Below, in pieces: positions 34,053-42,768 of a stretch of DNA of 64,000 nucleotides. The stretch comes from Hymenobacter sp. APR13 (GTDB lineage: Bacteria; Bacteroidota; Bacteroidia; Cytophagales; Hymenobacteraceae). Location: assembly GCF_000737515.1 (NCBI RefSeq), contig NZ_CP006587.1:3653001-3717000 (forward strand), read 5' to 3'. The notes under the pieces are model-generated. The model was not told the DNA's origin. It saw nothing but the letters and a program-made list of their open reading frames with translations, and searched no databases. The translations under genes and the position numbers were made by a program. The stretch's first letter is position 1. Each line of letters begins with the position of its first letter.

Positions 34053-34132
34053 AAAAAAGCTGGTGCCGTAGGGCCGCCATACTTCGTCCTGTCACTACCA
34101 AGCGGCGGTTCGGCTTGTTGCCCAGCTTTTTT
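34053..34132 (+). ncRNA. Y-RNA-like unit E, minimal, with T-run
   Basis: Terminal stem AAAAAAGCTGG / CCAGCTTTTTT, 11 perfect pairs, with GGTGCCGTA at 34062, CATACTTCG at 34078 and GTTGCC at 34117. There is no T-arm or D-arm, only a short inner helix (GCCGCC with GGCGG). Ends in T6, so it can also terminate transcription of the whole array. Begins two bases after unit D. Confidence 0.7.
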
Positions 34133-34286
34133 CATCCGGCAAATTCAATACGAAATTCTACTCAGTTATCCGCATTACCCATTATTTACAGCTCATAGTT
34201 AATTACTTGATAAGCAACGATTAGTATTTAATACTCAATACCAGCTAATCCATACTAACTACTTTCCACTCACGAATTCCTCCATC

Positions 34287-35687
34287 ATGGCCTCACAATT
34301 ACGTGGCAACGACTTGCGCCAGCTCGGGTTTCCCGAAGGCCGGGCTATTGGCCTGGCGCTGGCCCAGCTGCAGCGCAAGCACCTCAAAAAACTCTCTCAA
34401 ACCGACCAGTTGGCTCTGCTCACGGCGCTGCTGGCAAACCCCACTGACTTTCTTACCGACCTCGACTGGAGCCATACGGCCGCCGCGCTGCTGCCAGCGC
34501 CCAGCCGCCATATTGCCCTCGCCGAGCGGAAAAGCTACGCCGTCTTCGGGGCCGAGCACATCGAGCAGGGTGCCATCCACCAGATGGAAACGGCCATGAA
34601 GCTGCCCGTAACCATGGCCGGCGCCCTCATGCCCGATGCCCACCACGGCTACGGCCTGCCCATCGGCGGGGTGCTGGCCACCGACAACGCCGTGATTCCC
34701 TACGCCGTGGGCGTGGACATTGGGTGCCGGATGGCGCTGTCGGTGTTTGCGCTGCCGCCCAAGTTCCTGGAGCAACGGGTGCAGGAGCTGCGCAAGCTGC
34801 TGCTGGAGCACACGCGGTTCGGCAACAAGCAGGGCTTCGTGCGCGGCCAGAAGCTCGACCACGCCGTGCTGGAGCGCCCCGAGTTCCGCGACATTAACTT
34901 CCTGCGCAACAAGCAGGGCACGGCCGCCGAGCAGATTGGCACGTCCGGCGGCGGCAACCACTTCGTGGAATGGGGGGTGGTCGATATCCTCGACCCCACC
35001 AACGAGCTGGGCGTGCCGGTGGGCCAGTACCTAGGGCTGCTCTCGCACAGCGGCTCGCGGGGCTTGGGCGCCAGCGTGGCCAACCACTACACCAAGCTGG
35101 CCAAAGACGTCTGCCAGCTGCCCGCCGAAGCCCAGCACTTAGCTTGGCTTTCCCTGGACAGCGAGGCCGGCCAGGAATACTGGGCGGCCATGAATCTGGC
35201 CGGTGACTACGCTTCGGCCTGCCACCACCAGATTCATCAGCGGCTGGCCAAGGCCTTGGGCGAGCGGCCCCTGGCGAAAGTGGAAAACCACCACAACTTC
35301 GCCTGGAAAGAGCGGCTGGCTGATGGCCGTGAAGCCATTGTGCACCGCAAGGGCGCTACGCCGGCCGGGGCCGGCGTGCTTGGCATTATTCCCGGCTCCA
35401 TGACGGCTCCCGGCTTCATTGTGCGGGGGCGGGGCGAGGCAGCCTCGCTGTCGTCGGCGTCGCACGGGGCGGGGCGGGCCATGTCCCGGACCCGGGCCAA
35501 GCAGGAGCTGGGCGAAGCGGAAGTGCGGCGCTACCTGCAGCAGCACGGTATCGAGCTGATCGGCGGCGGCCTCGACGAAGCTCCGCAGGCCTACAAAGAC
35601 ATCCGGGCCGTGATGCAGAGCCAGACCGAGCTGGTGGATGTGCTGGGCTCATTCACGCCGCGTATCGTGCGGATGGAAGGCGGCTGA
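34287..35687 (+). CDS. rtcB: RtcB-family RNA ligase (466 aa)
   Basis: RtcB joins RNA 2',3'-cyclic phosphate or 3'-phosphate ends to 5'-OH ends using GTP and manganese. Motifs: MPDAHHGYGLPIGGVLAT, metal cysteine in GVDIGCRM near residue 147, GTSGGGNHF, HSGSRG, NHHNFAWKE, HRKGATPA, IIPGSM and the guanylylated histidine in SASHGAGRAMSR near residue 394. Length matches the shorter bacterial RtcB group. Located downstream of Ro60 and the Y-RNA-like array on the same strand; neither rtcA nor the regulator rtcR is in the window. Two strong hairpins follow the stop. The 34133-34286 gap is AT-rich and may hold the rtcB promoter; no clear box is seen. Confidence 0.95.
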   Translation: MASQLRGNDLRQLGFPEGRAIGLALAQLQRKHLKKLSQTDQLALLTALLANPTDFLTDLDWSHTAAALLPAPSRHIALAERKSYAVFGAEHIEQGAIHQMETAMKLPVTMAGALMPDAHHGYGLPIGGVLATDNAVIPYAVGVDIGCRMALSVFALPPKFLEQRVQELRKLLLEHTRFGNKQGFVRGQKLDHAVLERPEFRDINFLRNKQGTAAEQIGTSGGGNHFVEWGVVDILDPTNELGVPVGQYLGLLSHSGSRGLGASVANHYTKLAKDVCQLPAEAQHLAWLSLDSEAGQEYWAAMNLAGDYASACHHQIHQRLAKALGERPLAKVENHHNFAWKERLADGREAIVHRKGATPAGAGVLGIIPGSMTAPGFIVRGRGEAASLSSASHGAGRAMSRTRAKQELGEAEVRRYLQQHGIELIGGGLDEAPQAYKDIRAVMQSQTELVDVLGSFTPRIVRMEGG

Positions 35688-35715
35688 TAGCCCCTTGGAT
35701 TGCTGCGCAGAAAAC

Positions 35716-35741
35716 AACGCCCAGGCCTCGGCCTGGGCGTT
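35716..35741 (+). terminator. terminator after rtcB
   Basis: Perfect 12-bp stem AACGCCCAGGCC / GGCCTGGGCGTT with a 2-base loop, then TT. Confidence 0.8.
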
Positions 35742-35780
35742 TGCAGTTGTTAGGAGGAAGATTGAAAAATGGTCTGACAA

Positions 35781-35824
35781 CCCCAATGCCCGGCATGCAG
35801 AGTGTAGCATGCCGGGCATTGGGG
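35781..35824. terminator. second perfect hairpin after rtcB
   Basis: 18-bp arms (CCCCAATGCCCGGCATGC and its inverse), 8-base loop, followed by TTTACT. It can serve the small minus-strand gene at 35842 as well as rtcB. Confidence 0.75.
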
Positions 35825-35841
35825 TTTACTATTCGCGCAAC

Positions 35842-36051
35842 TCAGGCAAGCACGCGCCGGTGGCGGGCCACGCGGTGTCTGGACTTGAATTTGCCGGCCG
35901 GATCAGTGTGGCGCTGGTCGGCGTCCATGTTCCATAGGCCAGAAGACCCGATACAGCCCGATAGGGTATTGGCCGACAGGATACCGCTGGCAAGCAACAG
36001 CACTGCTATGGCAGTAGTAGGCAAAGATGAGGTGAGCACATGGCGTTCCAT
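35842..36051 (-). CDS. small secreted hypothetical protein (69 aa)
   Basis: MERHVLTSSLPTTAIAVLLL followed by ASGILSANTLSGC: a basic start, a hydrophobic core and a possible signal cleavage or lipobox-like Cys; the last 20 residues are Arg/His-rich. On the minus strand TATCTTTG, a -7-like box, occurs near 36190-36200. No family recognised. An overlapping 146-aa frame (35903-36343) looks less gene-like. The region 36052-36448 otherwise shows only a small palindrome (36137-36155). Confidence 0.4.
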   Translation of the reverse strand: MERHVLTSSLPTTAIAVLLLASGILSANTLSGCIGSSGLWNMDADQRHTDPAGKFKSRHRVARHRRVLA

Positions 36052-36448
36052 ACGAATGGGGATTCGTGGTGAGAAAGAAACTCAATGGAACCTGGGCTAG
36101 GTGTAATGCGCAGGAGTTAGCGTGGAGCGGAGCGGCGGCTGCACTAATAGTGCAGCTAATATTTATAGCAAAATGATATGCAAAGATATATACGGAGAAG
36201 ACCCGAATGTTGGATTCTAGTTGGAATAAAATATTTCTGATGTTGTTTTTAAGTATTCTGATAACCAATTGGATGAGTCTGTAAAAAGGGAGAAATATTT
36301 TTGATTTTTGTAATGTGTTACCGCAGATTCGGATCAGGCACATACCTTGGTGGTAGCTGGTGCAGCTACGCTACTATACCGTGCTTCTAGGCTCATGAAG
36401 GTGTCGGATAGCATTGCAGCCACCTAGCAATATGCTTGGAAACGTAAT

Positions 36449-36487
36449 GCAAAAAGCCCGCTCCACGAGGTGGAGCGGGCTTTTTGC
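36449..36487. terminator. strong bidirectional terminator
   Basis: Perfect 18-bp stem (GCAAAAAGCCCGCTCCAC and its inverse) with loop GAG; both ends give a T-run on the respective strand. It terminates the PID-CTERM gene on the minus strand. Confidence 0.85.
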
Positions 36488-36505
36488 GTATTCGAGGCGA
36501 AGGGT

Positions 36506-36721
36506 TTATCGTTTGCGATGGTCGCACAGTTTTTTGAGGCCGAAGCCTACGCCCGCTGCCAGCAGCAGGGAGGCGCCGCCATCAATAGGGACGGCAGTAG
36601 GGGTTGGGGTGGGGCCACCCGAACCGGGGCCCTGGGCCTGTACTAGGTTAAGGCCACCAGACACCAAAACAATGCCAGCCGTAGCTAGCACGAAACGAAG
36701 AGAAGAGGAAATGATTTTCAT
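36506..36721 (-). CDS. PID-CTERM sorting-domain protein (71 aa)
   Basis: Read from the ATG at 36721. Signal peptide MKIISSSLRFVLATAGIVLV ending near LVQAQ, a short Gly/Pro/Thr linker, then the sorting tail VPIDGGASLLLAAGVGFGLKK and basic end DHRKR. VPIDGG plus a hydrophobic helix and basic tail is the PID-CTERM signature, thought to be processed by an exosortase-like system in Bacteroidota. The mature protein would be only about 20 residues, so it is almost nothing but sorting signals. Function unknown. Confidence 0.8.
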   Translation of the reverse strand: MKIISSSLRFVLATAGIVLVSGGLNLVQAQGPGSGGPTPTPTAVPIDGGASLLLAAGVGFGLKKLCDHRKR

Positions 36722-36813
36722 ACGAAGAGGGCTAGCAAAATAGGGAAGACAAGTTGCGCTACACTGTGGCCCGGCTGCCCGCAAGAGCTGAGCAGCCAGG
36801 CCAGGTGTGCAGT

Positions 36814-39800
36814 CTATTCTACAATCAGGCGCTTGTTGATGGTGCCTTGGGCAGTCTGCAGACGCAGCGTGTACACCCCGGCAGCTACGCCCGACAGCGA
36901 AACCTGACGAGCATCGGTAGAGCCAGCGGGCAGCGTGAGGCTGCGTACGGCCTGGCCAAGCGAGTTGACCAACTGCACATCGGTGGCCTGGCGGGCCAGC
37001 GAGGCTGGCAGGCTAACCGATACCGTACCGCGAGCTGGGTTCGGGAACACTGCCACCTGCTGGCTCAAAGACGCTGGCGCGTTGGCCAACACGCGCTGCT
37101 GGGTGAGCAGCAGCGAGAACCGGCCAGTAGCAGCGGCGCCGGCATTCAGCGAGAAGCTGTATTCCGACTGGCTGGTGAGGTCAGTGAGAGTGCCGGTCTG
37201 CGCATCGCGAAGGTAGGCATAGGTGCCAGCCGGCAGGCGCAGCAGCTCTGTGGCGCGCAACGTGTAGCTGCCAGCAGCAGCTTGCACCCGGAGTGGCACC
37301 TGCACATCGCGCTGGGTTAGTTGCGGCAGGGCATTCACGGCGAGCAGTGTGCCCGACGCAGCCTCGCTGGCCAGCAGGAGCGGCGCACCGCCCTGCAGCT
37401 TATAAGCATCCATTTGCGAATCGAACCCAGCAGTGGCTGTGCCCTCGAAGTACACTACGGCTTCATCGGCGGCACCGGCGGCACTACGCAGGTCCAGTCG
37501 CACGAGTGGGGCGTCGGCTATGCCACGCTGGAACACGGGGTTTTCGTAGGTGGTGTAGCGGGCTGTGTTGTTAAACGTGAGCGAGGCATCTGAAGTGCCA
37601 GGGAAACTGGCTCGTACAAAGAAGCCTTGGCCCGAAGCAATGCGCCGCTCGCCACCGTTGGTGCCCGCACCGTTTACGGTGTAAGTGGAGTAGGTGCCAG
37701 CATACTGGCCCGTAGAACGATACACGTATACCGTAGCGTCCACGTTGTTGCGCACTACCAGTTCCCAATCAATGGGCGACGGGTAGGGGTTGCCACGCAG
37801 GTGGTAGCCTGATTCAGGCTGCGTGCCGCGGGTCAGGCCGCCGGCAGTATACGTACCGTTGTTGAGCGTACCCACGAAATCCACGGTCTGTGCGGCCGGG
37901 ATGTTAACCGTGTAGCCGCGCCCTACGGCCAGCGCATCGCCAGTGCCGTTTGGCGAGAAGAAGCCGCGGTCAAAATCCTGAGGGGCAGGGTTGCCGCTGG
38001 TTGTTACGCGGGTTTCGTCATAACCGAACACCGTAGGGAAGGGCGTAACGGCGCTTGGTACAGCAGCGGTGTTGTAGGCGGGGTTCACCACCGGCGAGAA
38101 GCCGCTGGTGCCCAGATCGGCTACCGTGGAGCCCGTCACAGGCGCTGAGTAGTGGCGGTAGCCGCTGCCGCCGTTGCGGGTAGCATCAATGTAACGCTGC
38201 ACCGTGGCCGTGCCACTCACAACGGCCGCGCCATTGTTTACGACGTGGGCCGTGCCGGTGGCGTTGGAGAGCAGCGTCAGGTTGCCGTTGGAGGTGAGGT
38301 TACCATTCAGCAGCAGCACCCGCTGCACCAGTACTGGGGCGTTGGCTATTACGCCGGCCGGGCCGGCGGTCAGGTTATTGAAGGTTGTGCTGGAGCCGCT
38401 GATGGTTTGGGCCGTGGAGCCCGAGAAGCGGAACTCGCCGTTGCCGGTACCCAGCACTGAGCCGCCGGTGTTCGTGAAGTTGCCGTTGAGCGTGAGCTGG
38501 CTGCCATCGGCCGTGGTAAGGGTGGCGCCGTTGCCCAGCAGCAGGCTGTTGACCTGTTGCGTGGTGCTCACCACCGGGTCGTTGGCTACGTTCGGAATCG
38601 TGACGTCGTCGGTGGCAGTAGGCACCTGCATGGGGTTCCAGTTGCCGGGGTTGGTCCAGTCACTATTGATGGCGCCCGTCCAGGTGATGCCGTTGAGTAC
38701 CGGTGTCAGGAAGGCAGCCAGGCCAGTAAGGTTGGAGCCGCTGCCGATGCGGCCCACCACCGTGGCGCTGCCGCTGGTCAGGTCGACCGTATACAGGTTG
38801 TCGGCGCTGCTACCTGTTGGCGTTGCTACCAGATAAGCCGTGTTGGCCGGAGTAGCTGGCGTAGTCAGGTCGGCGAAGATGTCGAAATCAGCCCCGGGCG
38901 TGATGGTCAGGCCCGTAGCGCCCTGGTCTACGTAGGTGCCGGCGTTGGCATCGGTAGAGCGCAGCAGCACGTTGCGCGTCTGGTCGTAGCCGTAGAGCGT
39001 GGTGCCGGTGGCGGTGTTGTTGTCGTTGTTAGTGTAGCCCACAGCCGACAGCGCCGGTGCGCCGTTGGGGTTGGAAAGGGTGCCGTCCGTGAGGAAGGTG
39101 CCATCGTTCGGGTTCATCCGCAGGTTGGCCTGAGTAGAAGCCGACGTGATGCGGATTCGGTCCGGAACCGGGTTGAAATCGAAACCGATGCTGGAAGCCA
39201 CGGTGCCCAGCGGCATGGCCTGCAGACTGCCTACCGGCATCAGGGCCCCGGATGTCAGGTTCAGGGTGTAGAGCTGGCCCTGCTGGTTGGCAGCATCGTA
39301 GCCGAGCGCATACAGCATGCCGGTGGCAGGGCGGAAGTCGGTGCCCACCAGCACCTGCGAGCCGTTGGCGGGCAGGCCGGTGATGTTGACGGCCGTGCGG
39401 ATAACACCAGGGTTACCGGAGTCAAACGACACCAAGTTGCCGCCGGCCACGCCGTACAGCAGGCGGCCGGTGAGGGCCGCCGACGCATCAGCGCCCCCAA
39501 TCAGGGCAGCCACGTCGCGCACCGGAATGCCCAGCCCGATGGCGCCTACCAGCGTTGGGTTGGCCGTGCCCAGGTCCAGCGTGTAAAGGTTGCTGGTGGC
39601 CTGGCCGTTGGGGTTGGCGGTCAGGAATGCGCGGTTGGTGGAGGTGCTCTGGTCGAAGAAGATGTCGAGGTCGGCCAGGGCGTTGTTCGGGTTCAAGGTC
39701 AGCCCGGTGTTGTTGCCTACCGTGTTGAGGATGCCGGCATTCGGCGGGTTCTGGGTGGCCAGAATGCTGAGCGCCTCGTCGATATCATACAGCGTGGTGC

Positions 39801-41187
39801 TGGTGCTGCCCACGTAGCTGTTGGTGTAGCCCACCGTGCCGATGCGCGGCGTCTGGCCAACGTTCACGTCGGGGGGAGTAATACCATCACCGGGATTGTA
39901 GGTCAGCGGCCCGTCGGTGGCGGCCAGGGCGCCGTTGTTGGGGTTGAGGCGGTAGTTGGCCCGGTTGGTGCTCACCACCCGGATGCGGTCCACGGTGGGG
40001 TTGAAGTCGAAGCCGATGTTATCGGCCGGGCCGCCCAGCTCCAGCCGGATAGCCGCGCCAATGGGCGTGGCCACTCCGGTAGCCGGCACAATGCTGTAAA
40101 GCTGCGTGTTGGGGCCGGTTGTGGTGGCATCGTAGCCCAGGCCAATGTACTGGCCGTTGTTGGGCCGGAAGTCGGTGCCTACCAGCGTTTGCCCGGTCGT
40201 AACCCCCGTAATGGACGTGGCCGCCAGGATGTAGCCGGGCGTGTTGGAGTAGAACGATACCAGCGTGTTGTTGGTGTTGAGCGCGTACAGCAGCTGCCCG
40301 CTCGGGGCCGGAGCGGTCCGGTCGATGCCAAACGTAATATCATCCACCGCCAGCCCTGCCTGGCCAGTCATCAGTAGCGACGCGTTGCCGGTGGCCAGAT
40401 CCAGGGTAAAAAATGTGGTCTGTGGAATGGAGTTGGTGAACCGGGTTACGGTTAGCAGTGCTATCTGCGTGCGGGTCGCCGGGTCGGTGTAGATGTCGAG
40501 GTCGGTCTGGTCGCCGGCCGCCAGCAGTGGCTGAGAGAGGCGCGTGATGGGTACGGGCGAGGCTAGCGTGCCGTTGTTGGGCGGATTCTGGATGTAGAGC
40601 GTCGAGCGGCTCTCGTCCACATCGTAGAGCGTAGTAGTAGCCGTACCGATAAAGCTGTTGGTATACGCTACCGAGCCTACGGCTGGCGTACCGCTGGGCA
40701 TGTTCAGCACACCGTCTGTGAAAGCCAGGGCGCCGTTGTTGGGGTTGAGGCGGTAGTTGGTGCCCGTCAGGCTCGTCACCCGGATGCGGTCCACGGTGGG
40801 GTTGAAGTCGAAGCCGATGCCTTCGGTGCCGTTGCCTAGTGCCAAAGCCAGCGTGCCGCCAATGGCTGTAGCCGCGCCGGAAGTTTTGCTAATGGTGTAG
40901 AGCTGAGCCGTGCCGCTACCCGTATACCCCAGCGCAAATAGCTCGCCGGTTGCCGGCCGCGAATCCAGCCCAACGATGGTCTGGCCGGCAGCTACGCCCG
41001 TAATGGGTAGAAAGGCAGGCGTACCATTGCCCACAAAGCTCGACACTATCAGTTGGCTGGATGCCCGGTTGAGCCCATAAACTGTCTGGGCCTGTGCCGC
41101 TACGGTGCCCATCAGGCCCAGGCCCACGGTGAGGCCCAGCATACGGCGGTTGAAAGGCGTAAACGCAGAGCGTAAGGGTGTTTTCAT
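36814..41187 (-). CDS. secreted protein with three DUF4394 domains and T9SS type A sorting
   Basis: Read from the ATG at 41187 (MKTPLRSAFTPFNRRM), giving 1457 residues with a signal peptide ending in VAAQAQ. Three DUF4394 domains of about 260 residues follow one another, each marked by T(V/L)VGxD(F/S)RP, IGFDFNP(T/V)xDRIR(V/I), N(Y/L)R(L/M)NPN(N/D)G and DxD(E/Q)xx(S/N). A beta-rich middle part (GNWNPMQVPTATDDVTI onwards) and a C-terminal region precede the type A sorting domain (VFPNPARGTVSVSL...GVYTLRLQTAQG). Exported by type IX secretion; DUF4394 function is unknown. No gene is antisense to it despite long open frames there. Confidence 0.85.
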   Translation of the reverse strand: MKTPLRSAFTPFNRRMLGLTVGLGLMGTVAAQAQTVYGLNRASSQLIVSSFVGNGTPAFLPITGVAAGQTIVGLDSRPATGELFALGYTGSGTAQLYTISKTSGAATAIGGTLALALGNGTEGIGFDFNPTVDRIRVTSLTGTNYRLNPNNGALAFTDGVLNMPSGTPAVGSVAYTNSFIGTATTTLYDVDESRSTLYIQNPPNNGTLASPVPITRLSQPLLAAGDQTDLDIYTDPATRTQIALLTVTRFTNSIPQTTFFTLDLATGNASLLMTGQAGLAVDDITFGIDRTAPAPSGQLLYALNTNNTLVSFYSNTPGYILAATSITGVTTGQTLVGTDFRPNNGQYIGLGYDATTTGPNTQLYSIVPATGVATPIGAAIRLELGGPADNIGFDFNPTVDRIRVVSTNRANYRLNPNNGALAATDGPLTYNPGDGITPPDVNVGQTPRIGTVGYTNSYVGSTSTTLYDIDEALSILATQNPPNAGILNTVGNNTGLTLNPNNALADLDIFFDQSTSTNRAFLTANPNGQATSNLYTLDLGTANPTLVGAIGLGIPVRDVAALIGGADASAALTGRLLYGVAGGNLVSFDSGNPGVIRTAVNITGLPANGSQVLVGTDFRPATGMLYALGYDAANQQGQLYTLNLTSGALMPVGSLQAMPLGTVASSIGFDFNPVPDRIRITSASTQANLRMNPNDGTFLTDGTLSNPNGAPALSAVGYTNNDNNTATGTTLYGYDQTRNVLLRSTDANAGTYVDQGATGLTITPGADFDIFADLTTPATPANTAYLVATPTGSSADNLYTVDLTSGSATVVGRIGSGSNLTGLAAFLTPVLNGITWTGAINSDWTNPGNWNPMQVPTATDDVTIPNVANDPVVSTTQQVNSLLLGNGATLTTADGSQLTLNGNFTNTGGSVLGTGNGEFRFSGSTAQTISGSSTTFNNLTAGPAGVIANAPVLVQRVLLLNGNLTSNGNLTLLSNATGTAHVVNNGAAVVSGTATVQRYIDATRNGGSGYRHYSAPVTGSTVADLGTSGFSPVVNPAYNTAAVPSAVTPFPTVFGYDETRVTTSGNPAPQDFDRGFFSPNGTGDALAVGRGYTVNIPAAQTVDFVGTLNNGTYTAGGLTRGTQPESGYHLRGNPYPSPIDWELVVRNNVDATVYVYRSTGQYAGTYSTYTVNGAGTNGGERRIASGQGFFVRASFPGTSDASLTFNNTARYTTYENPVFQRGIADAPLVRLDLRSAAGAADEAVVYFEGTATAGFDSQMDAYKLQGGAPLLLASEAASGTLLAVNALPQLTQRDVQVPLRVQAAAGSYTLRATELLRLPAGTYAYLRDAQTGTLTDLTSQSEYSFSLNAGAAATGRFSLLLTQQRVLANAPASLSQQVAVFPNPARGTVSVSLPASLARQATDVQLVNSLGQAVRSLTLPAGSTDARQVSLSGVAAGVYTLRLQTAQGTINKRLIVE

Positions 41188-41680
41188 CACAGGAAACAGG
41201 GTAAGGTTGAAAGGAAAAAATACAGCCGAATGTCCACAGCGGTAGGTTGTATTTTGCCAATACACCTTGCCAAGTAGACACAAACCTTACGGCAACGGCA
41301 AGCGGAACGGATTGGCAAAAAGGATTAAAAATTCATTAAAAATTTATGTTGTATAAGATTGTGGCTATTCAGGAACACTCGCCATTCGGTATCGTTCAGG
41401 GCTTTTCTCAAATCCGGAACCGCCAGTCAGCTAAGTAGTAGGTTGGGTCAAAACAGATTGTAAAGTGGTATTTTGCCGATATAGACCGTTGCAGATTACC
41501 GGCGGGCCCCGGCATGGGCCGGGCGGGCCGGGCTGCCCCGCGCCCTGGCTTCTCTTTTTGAAACGGACGGTCCCGAAACGGAAGCATCCGGATATATGCG
41601 CGCTTGCGTACGTCTGCTAACTTACGGGCTGGTTGGCCGGGCCCTGAAGGGCCTGGCTCGTCATATTCTCACTTCCTGTC

Positions 41681-42103
41681 ATGTCTACTATTCAACGATC
41701 CGCGGCCGCGCAATGGCATGGCCGTGGCACCGACGGCATCGGCCAACTCAGCACGGGCAGCACCGTGTTGCAGGAAGCCCGCTACAGCTACCGCTCACGC
41801 TTCGCAGAAGGAGGAATGGGCACTAATCCGGAGGAGTTGCTGGCCGCTGCGCATGCCGGCTGCTTCGCCATGAAGCTGGCGTTCAACCTGCAGTCAGCGG
41901 GCTTCACCGCCGACCACATTCACGCCCAGTGCGCGGTAGCTTTGCACGAGGGCTGTATTGTCAGTTCGCACCTGACCGTCGATGCGGCCGTGCCCGGGCT
42001 GTCGGCCGAGCAGTTTCAGCTTCTAGTGGACGATGCCAGCCAGAACTGTCCCGTATCAAAAGTTCTGCAGGCTACTATCACCTACCAAGCCATACTGGCC
42101 TAA
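41681..42103 (+). CDS. osmC: OsmC-family peroxidase (140 aa)
   Basis: Detoxifies organic hydroperoxides with thiols. The two catalytic cysteines appear in HAGCFAMKL (near residue 62) and NCPVSKVL (near 127), the former preceded by NPEELLAAAHA, all standard for OsmC. Length fits the family. Gene stands 12 bp before the convergent MOSC gene. Region 41188-41680 upstream holds no gene; two related stretches reading TATTTTGCC occur at about 41249 and 41469 and could be promoter parts. Confidence 0.92.
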   Translation: MSTIQRSAAAQWHGRGTDGIGQLSTGSTVLQEARYSYRSRFAEGGMGTNPEELLAAAHAGCFAMKLAFNLQSAGFTADHIHAQCAVALHEGCIVSSHLTVDAAVPGLSAEQFQLLVDDASQNCPVSKVLQATITYQAILA

Positions 42104-42115
42104 TTTGGCGCTGGC

Positions 42116-42658
42116 TTACTCCGGCTTTGCGGCAGGAGCTGCCATCGGTGCCACCCGCACTGCGTCGCCTACCCGGATGAGGCCGCCCTGCACAATGCGG
42201 GCCGTGATGCCGCCGTGGCCGCGCATGGCGTTGTAGCCCCCGGGGCCCAGCTCTTCCTCCATGCGGGAGCAGGGGTGGCACTCACCCGTGATTTCCAATA
42301 CAACAGTTTCTCCAATGAGCACCTGCCGGTTTTTGAGGGCCAGCAGATTCAGGCCGCTCACCACCAGGTTACGGCGCAGCCGGCCGGGGTGTACCGGCGC
42401 TTCCATGCCCAGGTAGCCGGCCACGGCCGCCAGATGCTCGTGCTGCACCAGCGTAATCTGGCGCTTGCCGCCGGCCTTGGGCCGGGCATGGTCGCCGGCC
42501 AGGTGCCGGTCAGTTTCCACGGTAGCTTCCGGCACCGAAAGCAGCGGCTCGCGCCGGGCCGGGCGCAGGCCTATCCATTCCAGGCGGCCGGTTTGGGGCA
42601 GCGTGGAAAGGAGTTTGGCAATGGTGGATTTGTCGTCGCCGAAAAAAGGAAAAGGCAT
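42116..42658 (-). CDS. MOSC domain protein (180 aa)
   Basis: Read from the ATG at 42658 (MPFPFFGDDKS); the frame upstream lacks coding character. The MOSC core is clear: LVQHEHLAAVAGYLG, LRRNLVVSGLNL, and the conserved cysteine region GECHPCSRMEEELGPGGYNAMRGHGG. MOSC proteins resemble the C-terminal domain of Moco sulfurases and YiiM, and many act on molybdenum cofactor or reduce N-hydroxylated compounds. A stand-alone bacterial form; substrate unknown. Confidence 0.85.
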   Translation of the reverse strand: MPFPFFGDDKSTIAKLLSTLPQTGRLEWIGLRPARREPLLSVPEATVETDRHLAGDHARPKAGGKRQITLVQHEHLAAVAGYLGMEAPVHPGRLRRNLVVSGLNLLALKNRQVLIGETVVLEITGECHPCSRMEEELGPGGYNAMRGHGGITARIVQGGLIRVGDAVRVAPMAAPAAKPE

Positions 42659-42768
42659 GGCAGAGCGCTGGAATGGAAAGAAAAGAGGCAGCCTGGAACC
42701 GCCCCGGCTACTCCGTCTACGCACACAGCGCAGCCGCAGCCATAACAACTATGACAGGCGCGCGCAGG

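Noticed and set aside
35903..36343. 146-aa minus-strand ORF
   Set aside because: Overlaps the better 69-aa candidate, has atypical composition and no recognisable domain.
37293..40377. Long plus-strand ORFs opposite the DUF4394 gene
   Set aside because: Shadows of a GC-rich coding sequence; their translations have no domain and the minus-strand protein has signal peptide, repeats and sorting domain.
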